This document shows, piece after piece, positions 35,299 through 48,800 of a stretch of 64,000 bases of DNA. A program made the position numbers and the translations under genes. Below the pieces are notes generated by a model, which was given only the letters and a program-made list of their open reading frames with translations, did not search any database and was not told the DNA's origin. How positions within the stretch are numbered: the first letter of the stretch is position 1; the number at the start of each line of letters is the position of its first letter. The DNA is from Trichuris trichiura (Eukaryota; Nematoda; Enoplea; Trichinellida; Trichuridae), in NCBI GenBank assembly GCA_037903355.1, contig JBAJFE010000047.1, positions 682,001 to 746,000 on the forward strand. The letters run 5' to 3'.

Positions 35299-35546
35299 AT
35301 TATTATTATTATTATTATTATTATTGTTGTTGTTGTTGTTGTTGTTGTTGAACAAGAGACGTACATGGATTTTTTCCCGTTTGTATTTGCCCATAAAACG
35401 AGTCAAAATGTGAAAAAACTTTAATCTCGTTCAAGGCATGAGAAAACCAAACAATAGTCTGGCGAAGTTTTTTCACATTTTGACTCGTTTTATGGGCAAA
35501 TACAAACGGGAAAAAATTCATGTACGTCTCTTGTTCAACAACCAAA
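35299..35546. repeat. Long near-perfect foldback next to ATT/GTT microsatellite
   Basis: Arms of about 79 bases (35343-35421 and 35466-35546) enclose a loop of about 44 bases. An (ATT)n(GTT)n tract abuts the left arm. The arms contain ACAAACGGGAAAAAATTCATG, recalling the CAACGGGACAAAACTT of PLE ends. It is probably another PLE-derived foldback. Poly-Ile and poly-Asn frames here are artefacts. Confidence 0.8.
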
Positions 35547-36553
35547 CCCGTTACAAACCATACGCCTTTTATATTAGTATTATTATTATTATTTATTTTT
35601 TATTTCATAAAATTTATTTTAAGGACGTTGCATAACTTGTTACCTCATTTGATCCGTGCCTCCCGCAGTTGGGTTTTGTTATTTCCAACACTTTTCTATC
35701 TTTTTTAGACGGGATGGAAACTACTTCCGAAAAGGACGAATTTTTTATTTTAAATTCGCGCCCTCTCTTCTTTTAGATTACAGTATAGCGGAAAAATCAG
35801 TATCCACGTAGCCTTATTGTAACTCGTTGATGGTGAGGCAATGAGCGCGGCAAAAGCAATTTTTACGAGAACTAAGCAATGTTGGCTTTTTTTGTAGTAT
35901 TGTGTATAAACTATTTGTATTGATATGAATGGTTAGCTTTAAGCGGGTTACCTCCAGACCACGTACAATTGACGGATTGCTTAAGTCATATTTTTTTTGA
36001 TTTCAAATATCTTTAACAGTTAAGACGTGCAAAAAATGAAGCCACCTTTTTTTCGCGCACAAACCAACTCTTCAAAAGAGCATTACCAACTAGTGGTACT
36101 TCCTTTAAATTCAGATCTTTTTTCAGTGCATAATTTCAAGCTAGAATTTTTCAGCAACGCTAACGCCTTTGTGCTGTCGGTCTGCTTATTCTGTAACCCT
36201 TTAATGGTAGCTGTCCTTTCTTGGTACCAACAAACCGAATGACTGACTTCGTAGTTTTGGGAATTACTTTCTTTCAGAGTTAAATTATTCAACTTTGATC
36301 AACTTTGAATAATAGATTTATCATTTGCGTAACAAAGCGTGTGTGAGCAAGTCTTCACTATTGTACTCCATGCTTAAATTAAACTTACATTTTATTTTCA
36401 TAAATTTAAATAGTTTTCAAGAATTGTGTTCCATGTTGTAACCTTGTTTCAGGCGGTCTAGAAGAACTCGCATATCAACAAAGCCGTCCTGAAAGGGAAG
36501 CTTTTGTTAGTGCAGCGTGTAGCAAAGGTTGAAGTTCTTTTTTCCAAAGCAGT

Positions 36554-37091
36554 ATGTCGACTTCAAGTAGCAGAAATCCGGAAAGTGTCAAAATGATCCA
36601 GCAGCAACTGCTTCTTCTGTTGCATGCCCAAAAGTGCCAATATCGTCGGCTAAACGGCAGCCAGACTGAGCGATGCACAGTACCGTATTGTGAGTTAATG
36701 ATCAGCGTTTTGAAGCATATGGAGACGTGCCAGATAGGTCATCAGTGCACCGTGCCTCACTGTTATTCCTGGCGTCTCATACTTCATCACTGGTATACTT
36801 GCGTACGTTCCGACTGCATCGTTTGCTCTCCGTTGAATCCGGCGGTGAACAAAATGCTGTTCAGAAATATGATTCAGTCTCCTCCTCAAACTATGTCAAT
36901 GAATCCGGTCGCGATGGTGCCCAATGAAGAAAACCCGCAATGGTAAGATACAATTGATTTTGCATTGCAAGCGCGTTCGCTGAGTAGCCATTTATTATAG
37001 GTATTATTTGGCGTTGCCCTGTGTGGTTTTAATGCCCTATTTTACGGCTTTTTGGGGAAATCAATTAGTGCTTTACCCATTTCCCCAATGA
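36554..37091 (+). CDS. Small TAZ-type zinc finger protein (CBP/p300 TAZ1-like)
   Basis: Exons 36554-36942 and 37001-37091 join in frame (phase 2, 58-bp intron) to 159 residues. Without splicing the chain ends at a Trp just after the donor. Residues 14-95 are a full TAZ domain: [20 protein letters not shown], then CTVPYC, HMETC, CTVPHC and [14 protein letters not shown]. All three HCCC zinc clusters are present. TAZ domains in CBP/p300 bind transcription-factor activation segments. Here there is no bromodomain, KIX or acetyltransferase, and the C-terminus is hydrophobic. An acceptor (TTTTTTCCAAAG) 4 bases before the ATG fits a trans-spliced start. It may be a single-domain paralogue, or a fragment of a CBP gene whose other exons are lost. 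Confidence 0.75.
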
Positions 37092-37920
37092 TACATCTCT
37101 CAATGGTAAGCCTATTAGCCGTTGGCATCAATTTACTTATTGGTATTTCAACAAATACGGATTGAACGTGCGAAAATACGGACATGTTAGTTTCACAAGT
37201 TTAAAAATCCATTGCGTTTTTTTTGATGGCCATTACGGCGTTTGCTTGCATTAAAATGAACTGGGTGCCTGCGACTTATGAACTTTCATTCTGTCCTTTA
37301 AAAGGAATAACCGGAAGATGCACAGAGCGTTAACTCTCCGGAAAAAATTTTGTTTGCCAGTGCGCTATCCTTTTATGGTAAAACGATATGGGGCATTTGA
37401 TATATGCAGGAAATTGGCATTGAGCTTTTAGTGTGTGCACATTTCTGACTGTGTTAAATATACGATGGCCCAAATGCCGCTAATAGAATTTGCTGTGCAA
37501 TCGCACGTGGACTTTGGACATGCAACTGAGTTTTAAACGCAATTATGCAACCTACTGACGGCGTAATGCTACAGTAGCTTAATGTGACACCCACCTATTC
37601 CCATGTGCTGTAATAGAAATGCCAAAACCAGCGCTTTGTATAATTTAAATATTAATGGGGAGCGGAAGCTTTTAACCGCCTCCATATCGATAACTTTGCA
37701 AAGAAATTATTCAATTAGTGGGAGTAGAAAAGTGCTCGACTTCATTATTTGCTGAGTATGCTAATATCAGCCTATTGAATATTTTGTTTTTAACTATACA
37801 GCTTGATTTATTCAAGGCTATTTTTTTGGTGTATTTCCGGATTGAACTTTAAACTTTTTTGATACGCATACTGTAAAGTAATTAAGTTAGAAGAGCAAAG
37901 AAAACTATCAGAGATCTTTT

Positions 37921-38289
37921 GCCATTCGCAGTTAAAGTACTGCGGCGTTAGGGGCAGGCTATTTGTTTGCCGCCTGTACTGTAGCGGAGAATATGTGGCA
38001 CAAGTCGACCACTCCAGGGAAAGCATCAAAGAGGCGGATATTTGAAAATATGGTCGAAACAAAGTTGGCCGACTGCAAGGTGGAAGTGATGGAGTCGTAC
38101 AACCCCGGTCTGCGCCCAACTATAGTTACCCAAATTTCTCCGGCCAAAGCTATTGGCTGGATAGAATTTCAGCTGTTTAACTTTCGCAGATGCAAAGGCA
38201 TTCTTGCTGATAGGAGCGCGTCAGTTTCGCTCCAGTCCGACGGAGAAACTACCGTAAGCGATAAAAGTTCACCCAAGACGACTAAATAA
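37921..38289 (+). CDS. Possible terminal exon, unknown (weak MBT-like resemblance)
   Basis: An open frame follows an acceptor-like TTAG at about 37950 and ends at TAA 38287-38289, overlapping an AATAAA polyadenylation-like signal. The segment KVEVMESYNPGLRPTIVTQI resembles the LEAVDP.NP.L..VA.V pattern of MBT repeats. This is based on pattern only. The tail is Ser/Lys rich. No upstream exon was found, so it could be an isolated fragment. Confidence 0.3.
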
Positions 38290-39170
38290 AAAACTTACGT
38301 TCAATTCCTCGGTTGGCAGAATCCGTATTGTTCACAATGGACAGCGCGGATTCTGCTACAGGTAGAAAATAGATGTGCAGGTTCAGTGTGCCCGAATTAA
38401 ACTGCACCATATAAGTTTTCCCATTTTTGCAATACGCCTTTTACTTCACTAAGTGACAAAGAAGTTCTCATTTTGCCCTTTTACTTGCGAATATTTCAAT
38501 TAGTCGACAAAGAAAGACGTATGATAGTGACTTTTGCAAAATAAAAATCATTTGCGTAACACTAACGATAGATTATTACATTCGCCATTTAGCGAACTGC
38601 GAAGTTAACATTAACTTGGGCATTTTCTGCAACTACTGTTGATGATATTATTTTCGCTGCTTTAGCTTTTGTAATACTTTAAAGATAAGTAAGCAGTACC
38701 GCGCCAGCACAACTAATGTAAATAATCGTCCGAGTAATAGACCTGTTCAACTGGTTCATAAAAAGGCTGAAAAAGTTGACATTCTTTCCGTAAACGTTTT
38801 CCGCAGCAAAAAGGTAAACAAAAAGGAGAAAAGTGCTTTACATGGAAAGGCTTTTCTTTCTTTCAAAGACTGATTCGCAAAAATTTATGAATGACTTTAA
38901 AAGTGCATAGCGTTGTAGGGATCTTCTACACGAAAACTTATTAGGCTTTTGCCTTAACACGCTAAGAGGAAAAAAGTCGCGAGACTTCTATTTTGGCAAC
39001 AAGCAGCACTGGTGTCTCCATGTTGCTATCACGAGTATATCTGCATTGAAAAACTATAAATAAATTCAAAACTGGGGTACACTGAAAGGAGAATGAAAAT
39101 GTACGCCTTTTTAATCATTTGGGTTAGCGCTGTCATCACAAATGAAATCTCAGTGTTTTTCCGAGAAAGG
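38290..39170. other. Intergenic, no gene recognised
   Basis: AT-rich sequence with no open frame of note. Confidence 0.4.
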
Positions 39171-39172
39171 AA

Positions 39173-39323
<151 letters not shown>

Positions 39324-39329
39324 ATTAAT

Positions 39330-42300
39330 TTAAAGTATTTCGTGCACGCATGGTTTTGGTTGTACCGCGCAGCGCAATTTGCAAAGTATAGTGATAAGTG
39401 AGTTTTTCTCTGAAGATTTTTCACAACTTTTTCACATTTCGTTGTTTAGTATTTATAATCGCACTAAGCAGCTGTACGCTGCTGGTCATGAGATCACAGA
39501 TACTACATAACAAGAAACAGAAAAAGTCCTGTTAACACATGCTGCTTCTTCAAGTCTAGTAAGTGAACGAAGTGAACGCTGATACTCAGCACAACTCCAA
39601 TTATTACTGGAATTTATCCATAAAGAAATCTCGCTGTGAAAATAATCCTAAAGCAATAAATAAGCAACAGAATAACAGTGGAAAATAGACCATATTTACA
39701 AAACTACAGCGCCTTTACGGTTCAGTATTATATAAGCAATCTCATTCGATAAAAACAACATAAGTACGTTGGAGCAGACAAATATGACTTAGTGCAGAAA
39801 CTACTGATCTTATTTGCATACATCTGTTTGCTTTAGAGGTGGCATAATTTGCCAGCAGGTCACATTATGCTCTGTTTTAGTACTAAATAGTATGCTGAGA
39901 AGTTTGATTGTATTTCAGGTGCAACTCTAATCCGAAATGACACTAAGTGTTACAAGGACGAAAACCAACCTGTAATGCATTGTAAGTCCGCGTTAGTGAC
40001 TGGGGATGTAAAACATGTGACTCAGTTTAAAAAACTATGGGATGTTGCTTTGCTTGAAATTAATCACCATTAGATAAATCAAAGATATGCCTAAAATCCA
40101 GCGGGAAAAAAATAATCCAATTAACTATCCCGTTAAAACCAACAGTGTATTAGATCACGTAAAGTCCTTCAGCAATGGGTCACATGGACACCTTTTCCTT
40201 GGACAAAAGAGCAACAGTATCTTTGTCTTGTCAGTGTAGTCCACATGAAGTCACTTTACTAATTAAAGTCCAATGATATAAGAAAAACCATGGATAAAAG
40301 TCTATGTAGTAAATACAATAATCCTGCGCGGGAAATTTGTGCAGGGAAAAGTGATAAATCCTTGAACTACTAATATCTATAAATAATAAGTTAGCAGTCG
40401 AGTCCAAGACGTTGATTAGTACATTTTTGTAAAGCGTTTATACCTTTCCGACCTGGGAATTCATCAGAACTTTTCAAAAGTAATAAAGTTCCAACTTTCG
40501 GTTGCTTAATCCCAGGACATCGCCTCCTTGAAAATGTAACTTCTTTGACAACAGGTTGACGGCTTCCTGCGGAATCTTTTCTTTTTTTTTATCAGAAAGC
40601 TGCGCGCCACGACTAATTTCTCTAATAAATAAACCACAACGAATACACTACATGCCTGAGTCAGTATTCACAATAAAGCTTTAGGAACGTTTGTAAAAAA
40701 TACAACTTATTCTTGTCATGACCGTTTTACGCAGGAAATGTCAGCGGCTGTTTGCAGTGCAACTGACACATGTTAAAAGCTGCAAATTTTGCAAGTTCCA
40801 TTTCGTTTTTCAAACAAGACGCAACCGTCATGCATTGCAACCTGCAAATGTCAGCGTAAAAGCTAAGAAAGAATGATACGACTAATGCGCGGTGCGCACT
40901 TACCAATGCGGCGGCACAAGCAGAGCAAAGAAGCCAATTGAAATGGCTAAACAAGCATGTTTGCTTTCGACAGTTTTCTTACGTTCAAAACGTTACTTCT
41001 TAACGAGACTTCCACTTTGAGTAGGTCCCAAAAACGGAGTAAACAATTTCTGTCAAAGTATTTTCACTTCACTACAGTAAGTCATACCTAACCTGCAAAT
41101 CACACTGGCGACGAAAACAAATCGTACACTGCCGTTTTGTACTTAACAAACGACTTTTCTTTTAGATTTGAACATATTAGCGACGCGAGCGTTCGCGAAT
41201 TTAGTTTTCTCGTGTTTACTGCTCTGCAGCGACCTCACAGTGACTTGGAGAGAGTAAGAAAATTTTTTTTCAAAAACGTACAGCAACAGACCTCAGTTGA
41301 GCAAACACGATTTGGTGGTTGCGCATTTTTATATCGTCAGCTTGCTTGCAAGGCTGCTAATTTTAGCGTCAGCAATTATCGGCATTCGTGTTCACGTTGT
41401 TACAGCGCAGCGTCGAATTTTATTAGTTCAATAAGGTGAAAAGCTGACAAAACGCTCAGTCTTTCCCGTTTCATTGCCTATAATGCGCGCCGCTTGTTTC
41501 GTCTGCAAAACTTATGTTTTCAGCTGATTTCAGCAGAATCAATCAATTCTACTTTGGAACAATGCTGCCCACTTGCAGCGGTTTCCGAAAGGTCGCTACA
41601 ACTACGCAGTTACACGTCAATAGAAGGTATGCAACATTCTTATTACTGTTGTAAATGGTGAGGAAAAGCTATGACCAAAAAGCTCAATATTTGAGAACGC
41701 GCTGTTGAGCTTTACTTGATGGGAAAAGGAATATCTTCCTTGTATGTTACTGTTAGGCAAAATGTTTTCTCAAAGAAATGGACGTTTTTCCGTCATAGTT
41801 CCTTCTGAGGCGCATTACTTTTTTTCTTTTCATACGAAACTGTGCTAAATCAATGTTGATATGCTCTAATTTCAGGAAATGTGTCCCTGTAAGCTTCAAC
41901 ATACCAATGAAAGAAGCGCATACTGGCTTGTGAAGTTCCTCAGCTTCAAATATTTGATTTTCAGGGAACACTTCCGCTAAGATGCTAAAAATGCAAGGAT
42001 CACTGAGTGGAGGTCATCGGGAGAAAGTAAGCCCTACCAAGACGGTGGTTCAACTTGGAATTCCATCAATCTTCAAAGTAGCAGATTTAGGCAGTTTCAA
42101 AACACCCAAGCCTAAACAATTCTTTCGCTACGCAAAAAAATGGAATGAATCTGCTCTTATGCAAATCAGTTTTGCACACTGCTCCTGAGCACGAAAACAA
42201 TGAAAATTTTTAAGCCCGCGAAGCTGCAGTAACATAAACATGCTTGCATTAATATTTATGTGTACTTATTTTTAAAATCATTGCGAAATGATTGCCGATA

Positions 42301-45300
42301 TTGGCATAGAACCTTTTGGCAAGCAAAATCATCTGGTGCAGTCAAAACTTTTTCACATGATGAATCACCACGTGTTACTAACCGTAAGCTATTAAGAGAC
42401 GAAAAAAATAAAGTTCACTGAGGTATACATGCACGAAATGCTTCAACTACAATTTTGTAGATCAAAGTAGCACAGATAACTAAAAAAACATTTGCCGCTT
42501 CTTCAGCGTTATTGAAAAGATGAAACGCAGGTTTTGAAACGCCAAACCATGATTTAGTATTGACCAAGTCGCAATTTCCATTATGCAAATTTTACTATGA
42601 ATAATACAGTAATATGATGTCTACCATTCAGTAAAAATGATATGTACATGAATGTATGAATAAAGTATTCTGCGCATCATAATGTAAAACATTATAATTT
42701 TGCAAGTTCTGATTGAAAAGCATAATTGCTACTGAGAAGGCTTCATTTCCTATACGTCTCTGCACTACTGCAGTGCATCAGACAAATATTGAGTAATAAG
42801 TCATAAAGAAAAAAGATACGCAAAGAAGAGTGACTTCGGTATACAAAAAAATTGAAATTGTGCCCACAAATTGGTTAACGCATTAAATTTACAGCTTAGC
42901 TTAGTTGAACTACGCATCTGCGTAATGTGATGCACCGAATGTAGGCAGCAGCGGATACATTCACAAAAACGTTATTTTGCAAATGTACTTTCCTATATGT
43001 TGTTTTTAGCGTAGTAAATTTAAATTTCTTAATTTTTATAGGCCAACAAATTTCGCTAATATATTCTGGGTTAAGGTACTCGTAATTTTAAAGAATATTT
43101 ATACGTCAACTTAAACTGTACGCGCTAAAGTTACAGGCTCAGAGCGGCAATGAAAACAAATAAAAGCTGCCACTTAACAGTGATTAGCAGGTAAAGAGAA
43201 GTATCGTACGGTAGTCTACCAGAAGCTCTGTGTGTGTAGTGGCGCATATGAAAATTGTTTGGCATTTTGGACCTTCTTGACATAGCCTTTATTGATAGCA
43301 TCATTTTTTCATGGTCCACCTTTTATTCTATTCGTTCAACTTCTCTTGTCCGATGCTTCCAAGTGATCATTTGTAAAATTGGACTGCCAGTTGACAGCAG
43401 GTAGGATATGCTTCAAGATAATGTTCATAATTTGTTCCAGATAAAAATTTCTTTGTCTTTTAGCTAAATAATGCAGTAAACCATTTTCTTGCGTCTGCAC
43501 ATTCAGGTTTGACCTTGGCGTACTTGCCGTGCGCTCATCAGTGCGCCCAGTTGCCCTCTTTTAGCTAATTTTGACCCTTTATGTTAGTTTTGCAACGATG
43601 ACCTAACCCAAGTCCAACGCGTGATGACCCTTTGCAATGCTATCTACGATGCTTTAAGGGTGGGTGATTCACGTCGACGTTGTCGATCAATAGTTGAGCA
43701 AGGCCGTCGTCTTCCTTGCCCTTTGGCATAGTGCATGTGAGGTAATAATATCTATTTTGGTCTTGTGCAAACAGTGTGAGAGCCCAATGACCTTGCTGGT
43801 ATGCGTTAGGCATAGCAGAAATGACTCAGCGATTCTTGTACCTTAATCATGGATCCATTATGGCATAATACCCTTTGTCCCTTGTTCCTTCGCTGCTGTT
43901 AATTCCAACAAGTTACGCTCACTTTCCTAACTTCACAAAGGAGCTCAGCCTGAAGCTCTGACTCTGGAAATACGAATACTACAGCTTCATATGTGACTGA
44001 TGTTCATAGCTAGCTGGCAACAAGGTAAATACTTTCGGTTGTTGAATTCTGGTTCCCTTATTGTTGTACCCTTCATTTTGACTTCTGCTGCTTCATTTGC
44101 AAAGTATAGCGCAAAAAAAGACTAGCACAGTTACTTTCTTGAGCTATATCTTTGAATCATTTGCTTTTTCTGTGAATTCCTTCCATGATGACCTCAGAAG
44201 GGGTACAGAGGGATTGCTTACAATGTTTAGATACAGCTTGTAGTGAGAACATCCTCATGGCTACGTATGCCTGTACGTATTTGCTTTGTTCACCCTTGTT
44301 CCGCGCGGGATGGTTCAAAACCTCTGCTGAGCAATCTAAGCAAAAAAACTATACAGGAAAAAGGGCTGTAGTGTTAAGAACTAGGTGACTTTTTACGCTG
44401 CTCATTATCTATTAAAAATAAGTAAAAAAATTTATAATTGCAATGGGGTTGCATATACTCGCAGTGAGTTTTGAGCTTAAGTTTTTCCACTTCTGCTTGC
44501 TTAGTGCTGTGCTATACGACCTCAGTTGCATTACAAGTTTAAGCTGCTCTGCTTCGCTGTCCCCCGTAATTATTTTTGCTACTTCTGCCGAGAATCCACT
44601 TTTGTATTAATGCTGAGTTTTTGAAGCCTATTCAATGGATCATAGCGCAAGCTTTTTTGTCAGCAGGATCGTGAGCCTGTGTATTTTGTTTACCCAAAAC
44701 TTGCAAGCGATTCGTTCGGCTGGCGTTCAGAACGCACTCTGAATAACTAACTGCAAACAATTTCATACTGTAGTTTATTGATCTGCAGGTTAGTGCAATG
44801 TCTGTGGAGAGGCTTGCAGCGCAGAGATTCTGACCAGTTGAAATGCCAATGGTGAGTTCATAAATGGCAAAGAAGCTATGTTCACTTCGTACGCTACTTC
44901 TTGAAGTAATTCAGTTTCTCAGACTTTTTTTCATGACAGGAACTTGAAACATCTTGCCGTATTTTCCCAAACTTTGTAATGCCTATCTTTCTTGAATGCT
45001 CAGTATAATACACGTACGCATGCCAATGTTCTCGATGCCGCTTATTGTATGTATAATTTTGAATGACTGTGCAGTTCTTGGAGGGCTCAGCTACAAGATT
45101 TTCAGATACTGTTCGCTTTGTAATTTTGTGAACAGTGACGATTTTTGTTCATGTTGTAGCGCATGCTAGTGCCTGCGTGAGGTGCTTTTGAAGTTTGAAT
45201 GCTTAAATTTTTTCTGTCGGAAGCGTGACACCACTTTGGTCAGAGTAGGCGTGACTTCTCACTATAATGCAACGCTTTCTCTGTCAGCTTTGCTTGAACC

Positions 45301-45890
45301 TACCGGACTTTGGCGTAGGTGAAATAACAGCCCGCCTAGATGTACTACTCAAAATGATCATTTTCGATTTGCTTTTCTCGTTGCCGCCGAACAAGTATGA
45401 CCAAATACATGTAGCTCGTATTCTGTATTTGCTGTTAGGGGTGCACTGAACGTATTAGAAACGAAATTAGAGAAATAATCAGCTCGTGACTTCAGTTGTT
45501 GGCTACATCAGTCCCTGTTTTAGTTCAGATGTGAATAACTTCTTTGCCCTGCTTATCCATGGTATAACCGTTATACTGCTTGGTAATTACCTCAATGACT
45601 AAGATGATCAGTGATTCCAGTAGCTTTTATTGAAGGCTATTTGAATAGGAGAACTTCGATTAGTACTATTAGTTATTGATGTTAATCTCATACTGTACTT
45701 CACTTAAAAATTACATTTTTCCATTTGAGGGCAGCATATGTAAAACTCAATGGCCTCCTACGAATAAAACGTTTTTTTATTGCCACTACCTGACGTCTTT
45801 TAAGGTTTATTGATTTGAATGACGCTTAGGTAAGGCGACTCATTGTTTTTAAACATAAAAACGTCATAAATGAAGCTTGCTCTTAACATT
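39330..45890. other. Gene-poor interval of about 6.5 kb
   Basis: One coding-like exon candidate lies at 41166-41253 (plus strand, TTTTAG acceptor, GTAAGA donor; residues FEHISDASVREFSFLVFTAL). It has a possible in-phase partner starting at about 41524. I could not extend it to a gene. The rest shows no recognisable protein or RNA gene. Confidence 0.35.
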
Positions 45891-45895
45891 TAGGC

Positions 45896-48800
45896 ATGTT
45901 TAATGAAAACGGATCAATGTCACATTCTGACTTGAAGTCGGAAAACGCCGCTGCATTGGAAGACCTCAGAGTGTGGAATGAACAATGGATTGCAAGCCAC
46001 CCGCAATTTCAGCCGCCGCTCCTTAATGGTAATGTGCAACAACCGCAAACGCTGCGTAAAACTCAAGAGTTTTCAAACGTTACCCTATGCCAACCAACGC
46101 AGCTTTCTCTTGACGGTATCAATCTGGTAAGTTCAACAAAAGTGTCCTTCAATGCCCAAGATGCTCAGTTAACATCCAAAGATCCTAAGGACAGGTTTGA
46201 CCTAAATGTTTAGCCATTACCTTTTAATTATGCTTGTCTTTCAAGAATACCCGCCCCGTGCAAAGCTGACAAGGTTACACAAACCGGTGGGATATGCTTG
46301 CCTTTTATGGCTGCCCAAATAAATGATAACTGGCCAAGTAAGACTCTGTATCAGCTCAGCTCGTCCATGATTGGTTATGGTCAATTTCCTGTTCAAATTG
46401 TTTTGTCTGAGCCGCATGCGAAAAGACTGCAAAATAATCAGTCCCACAAAGCTCCCAGCGACGCTTGTCGATCTGCACGGTTAACGTATCTTCCAATTCC
46501 TCCTCCTCCACCGACATCAACGCCACCACCACCGCCACCTCCTCCACCAACATCAGCGCCACCACCACTGCCTCCACCACCACCAACTCCCCCGCCGACA
46601 TCAGCGCCTCCACAAAATGTAGCAACTGACTCAGCTGAGTGTCCTTCAGCTGCGACTGCTTCATGTACACATACATCTGCAACTACAGTACCAATGGTCA
46701 TAAGTATTTCTGACTCAAGCAGTGATGAGGATGACAGTGACCATGACGATTGTAGTAGAACAATCCTGGCAAAGCACGTACCAAAATGCGCTTCTCTGAA
46801 GGAAATTATTAAATTCTTTAGAGCGGCCGGTGAATTGGACTTCAATGAGACCACTGGCCAATTGAACGTTCGTATATTGACCAAAAAAGGCAAACCAAGA
46901 GGAGAGGTACTAGTACGTTACGCAACTCGCAAACAAATGCTAAATGCGGTAGCAATGTTCAATGGAACATGCTTTCCGCCAAAAATCAGACCAATGGTGG
47001 TTACAATCGGCAAAGGACCCTACTGGACTCCTAAAATGGATGGCAAAGGCTCAAATGGCGGTGCAGACCTTGAAGACGTATTCCTTCAAGATCACGAATG
47101 CTCAGGTCGTCATTGTGAGCGCAGTGCCAAAGAGGATTCCAACTGCCAACGCACTTTGGTAGAGAATGTTTCGCAGAAAGAACAGAAACGAATATTTAAA
47201 GGCGACGAAAGAAGTGGAAAAGAAAATAAAAGTTACGCCGCAAAAGAAAGTTGTTCCATCGTCGCAGGCAAGCATCGATTTAACAAAGAATCGTGGTTAT
47301 GCTTGGTGTGCAACAATATGAATTTCTTCTACCGAAACGCATGCAATACCTGCTTTACGCAGAAGGGATTTCGGAACGGTACATACTTGCGAATTAATTG
47401 ATTATGAAAAAGTAGACGTTTTTTTATTTTCTTGCAGCTGCCCGTCTGAACGAAGATGTGATGAAGTCGAGTGATGAAAGTGGCCCTCAGGTTAGCTTGT
47501 CATACTGTTCATCGAATTCAGGTAAGGTTTTGTAATTTCAACCTTCCTTCTAAGCCAAATCAATAACCTACGCAGACACCGACGTCTGTGAAGTCAAAAA
47601 ATTGACGAAAACGAGGCAAACAGATTTTTTGTCAAGTGATCTAGTCAGCCAGTCTGAAGTTATATGTTTGGATCAAAGTGGACAGAGTGACAATGAGGAC
47701 TCAAAGCTGACCCGGACAGCCGCGGGCACCTTCCATGGTCTCTTCAAGCAGCGGAACAGATTTGTCCGTATGCCACGAAGCAGTCAGATCACGTAGGCCA
47801 AAATCACCCGCTTCAGAGTTGTTGTCTAAAAATGCAGATATCTGTGATTTGAATAAGTCTTTGTTGTTGTCTCCAAGCCAAGGACTATTGCGTGAATCGT
47901 ACCATAGAACAAGCGCAGAAATTGCTTCGTATAGTCGTAGTTCCCGCTTTTTGGAGATGGAAGATTACGGTAGTTCCTGCAAAGAGAATTCAGGATACAG
48001 ACAGGTTGAAAATCAAGAAGGATTTTGCAGCAACAACAACGACAGTGAAAATTTGTACTTGAACCAGCGTGAAGATGCCAAAAGTCAGTATGAGCATGCT
48101 TTCCACCGCGGCTTAAACTTTTCAATGAGCTCTAATGACAGAGATTGTTTTGACATTTCCTATGCGAATAGCAGTCCATGGCGTAAGGAAAGATTCGATT
48201 TTCAAGGCAGATATCCTTGTCCAAAGTCTTTCCGTGAGCAGTCAGTTCAAGATCATTGGCAAAATGAAAAATCTGTAAGTTTCCATAGTCGTCTGTGGAA
48301 AGAAAACAGATGCCAGCGTGCATTTAAGAATAATGACTTCAGACAACCGGTGTATCCTTCTGACTATAGCCAAAATTGGAGAAAAGTACGTCAACTTCAA
48401 GATTATCGATTAAAGCGACATCTTCCTCGTCAGTATGATCGACAGCGTCAGGCTGCACCTGCTCAATGGGGGCTGCATAGAATTGGGCGCCAGTTTGGAA
48501 ATTCCGAACAGCAGTCAAGAAAACAAAGGGAAAGAAGAAGTCCATCAAATCATCGAAGATTTCGAAAGGAACACACTTGCAGACCAAATAGCCCAAACGC
48601 GACAAGGAAATCGTCAAATGAAAAGCGGGGCGCAGGCTATTACAATACTTCTTCAGGTAGTTGTTGCGGGAATGAAATTCATCGGAAAAAGCGTAAAAGC
48701 CGGAGCCTGGAAGCAAATCGACCTTCCGCAGATCATTGTAATTCAATTGGTGCTAAAAGTCTTTACAGAAGAAAGGGTACCAAAGAAGGAAGTTTATCCA

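Noticed and set aside
35212..35545. Poly-Asn / poly-Gln frames
   Set aside because: They are translations of the ATT/GTT tract and hairpin arms.
37963..38289. KIX-domain interpretation, completing a CBP-like gene with the TAZ exon
   Set aside because: A few residues (RRIFENMV, KVE..ME) resemble KIX, but the helix order and spacing do not fit. An MBT-like pattern fits at least as well. It was left as unknown.
46356..46893. Val/Gly-rich minus frames opposite FET-like gene A
   Set aside because: They are complements of the Pro/Thr tract and RRM of the real plus-strand gene.
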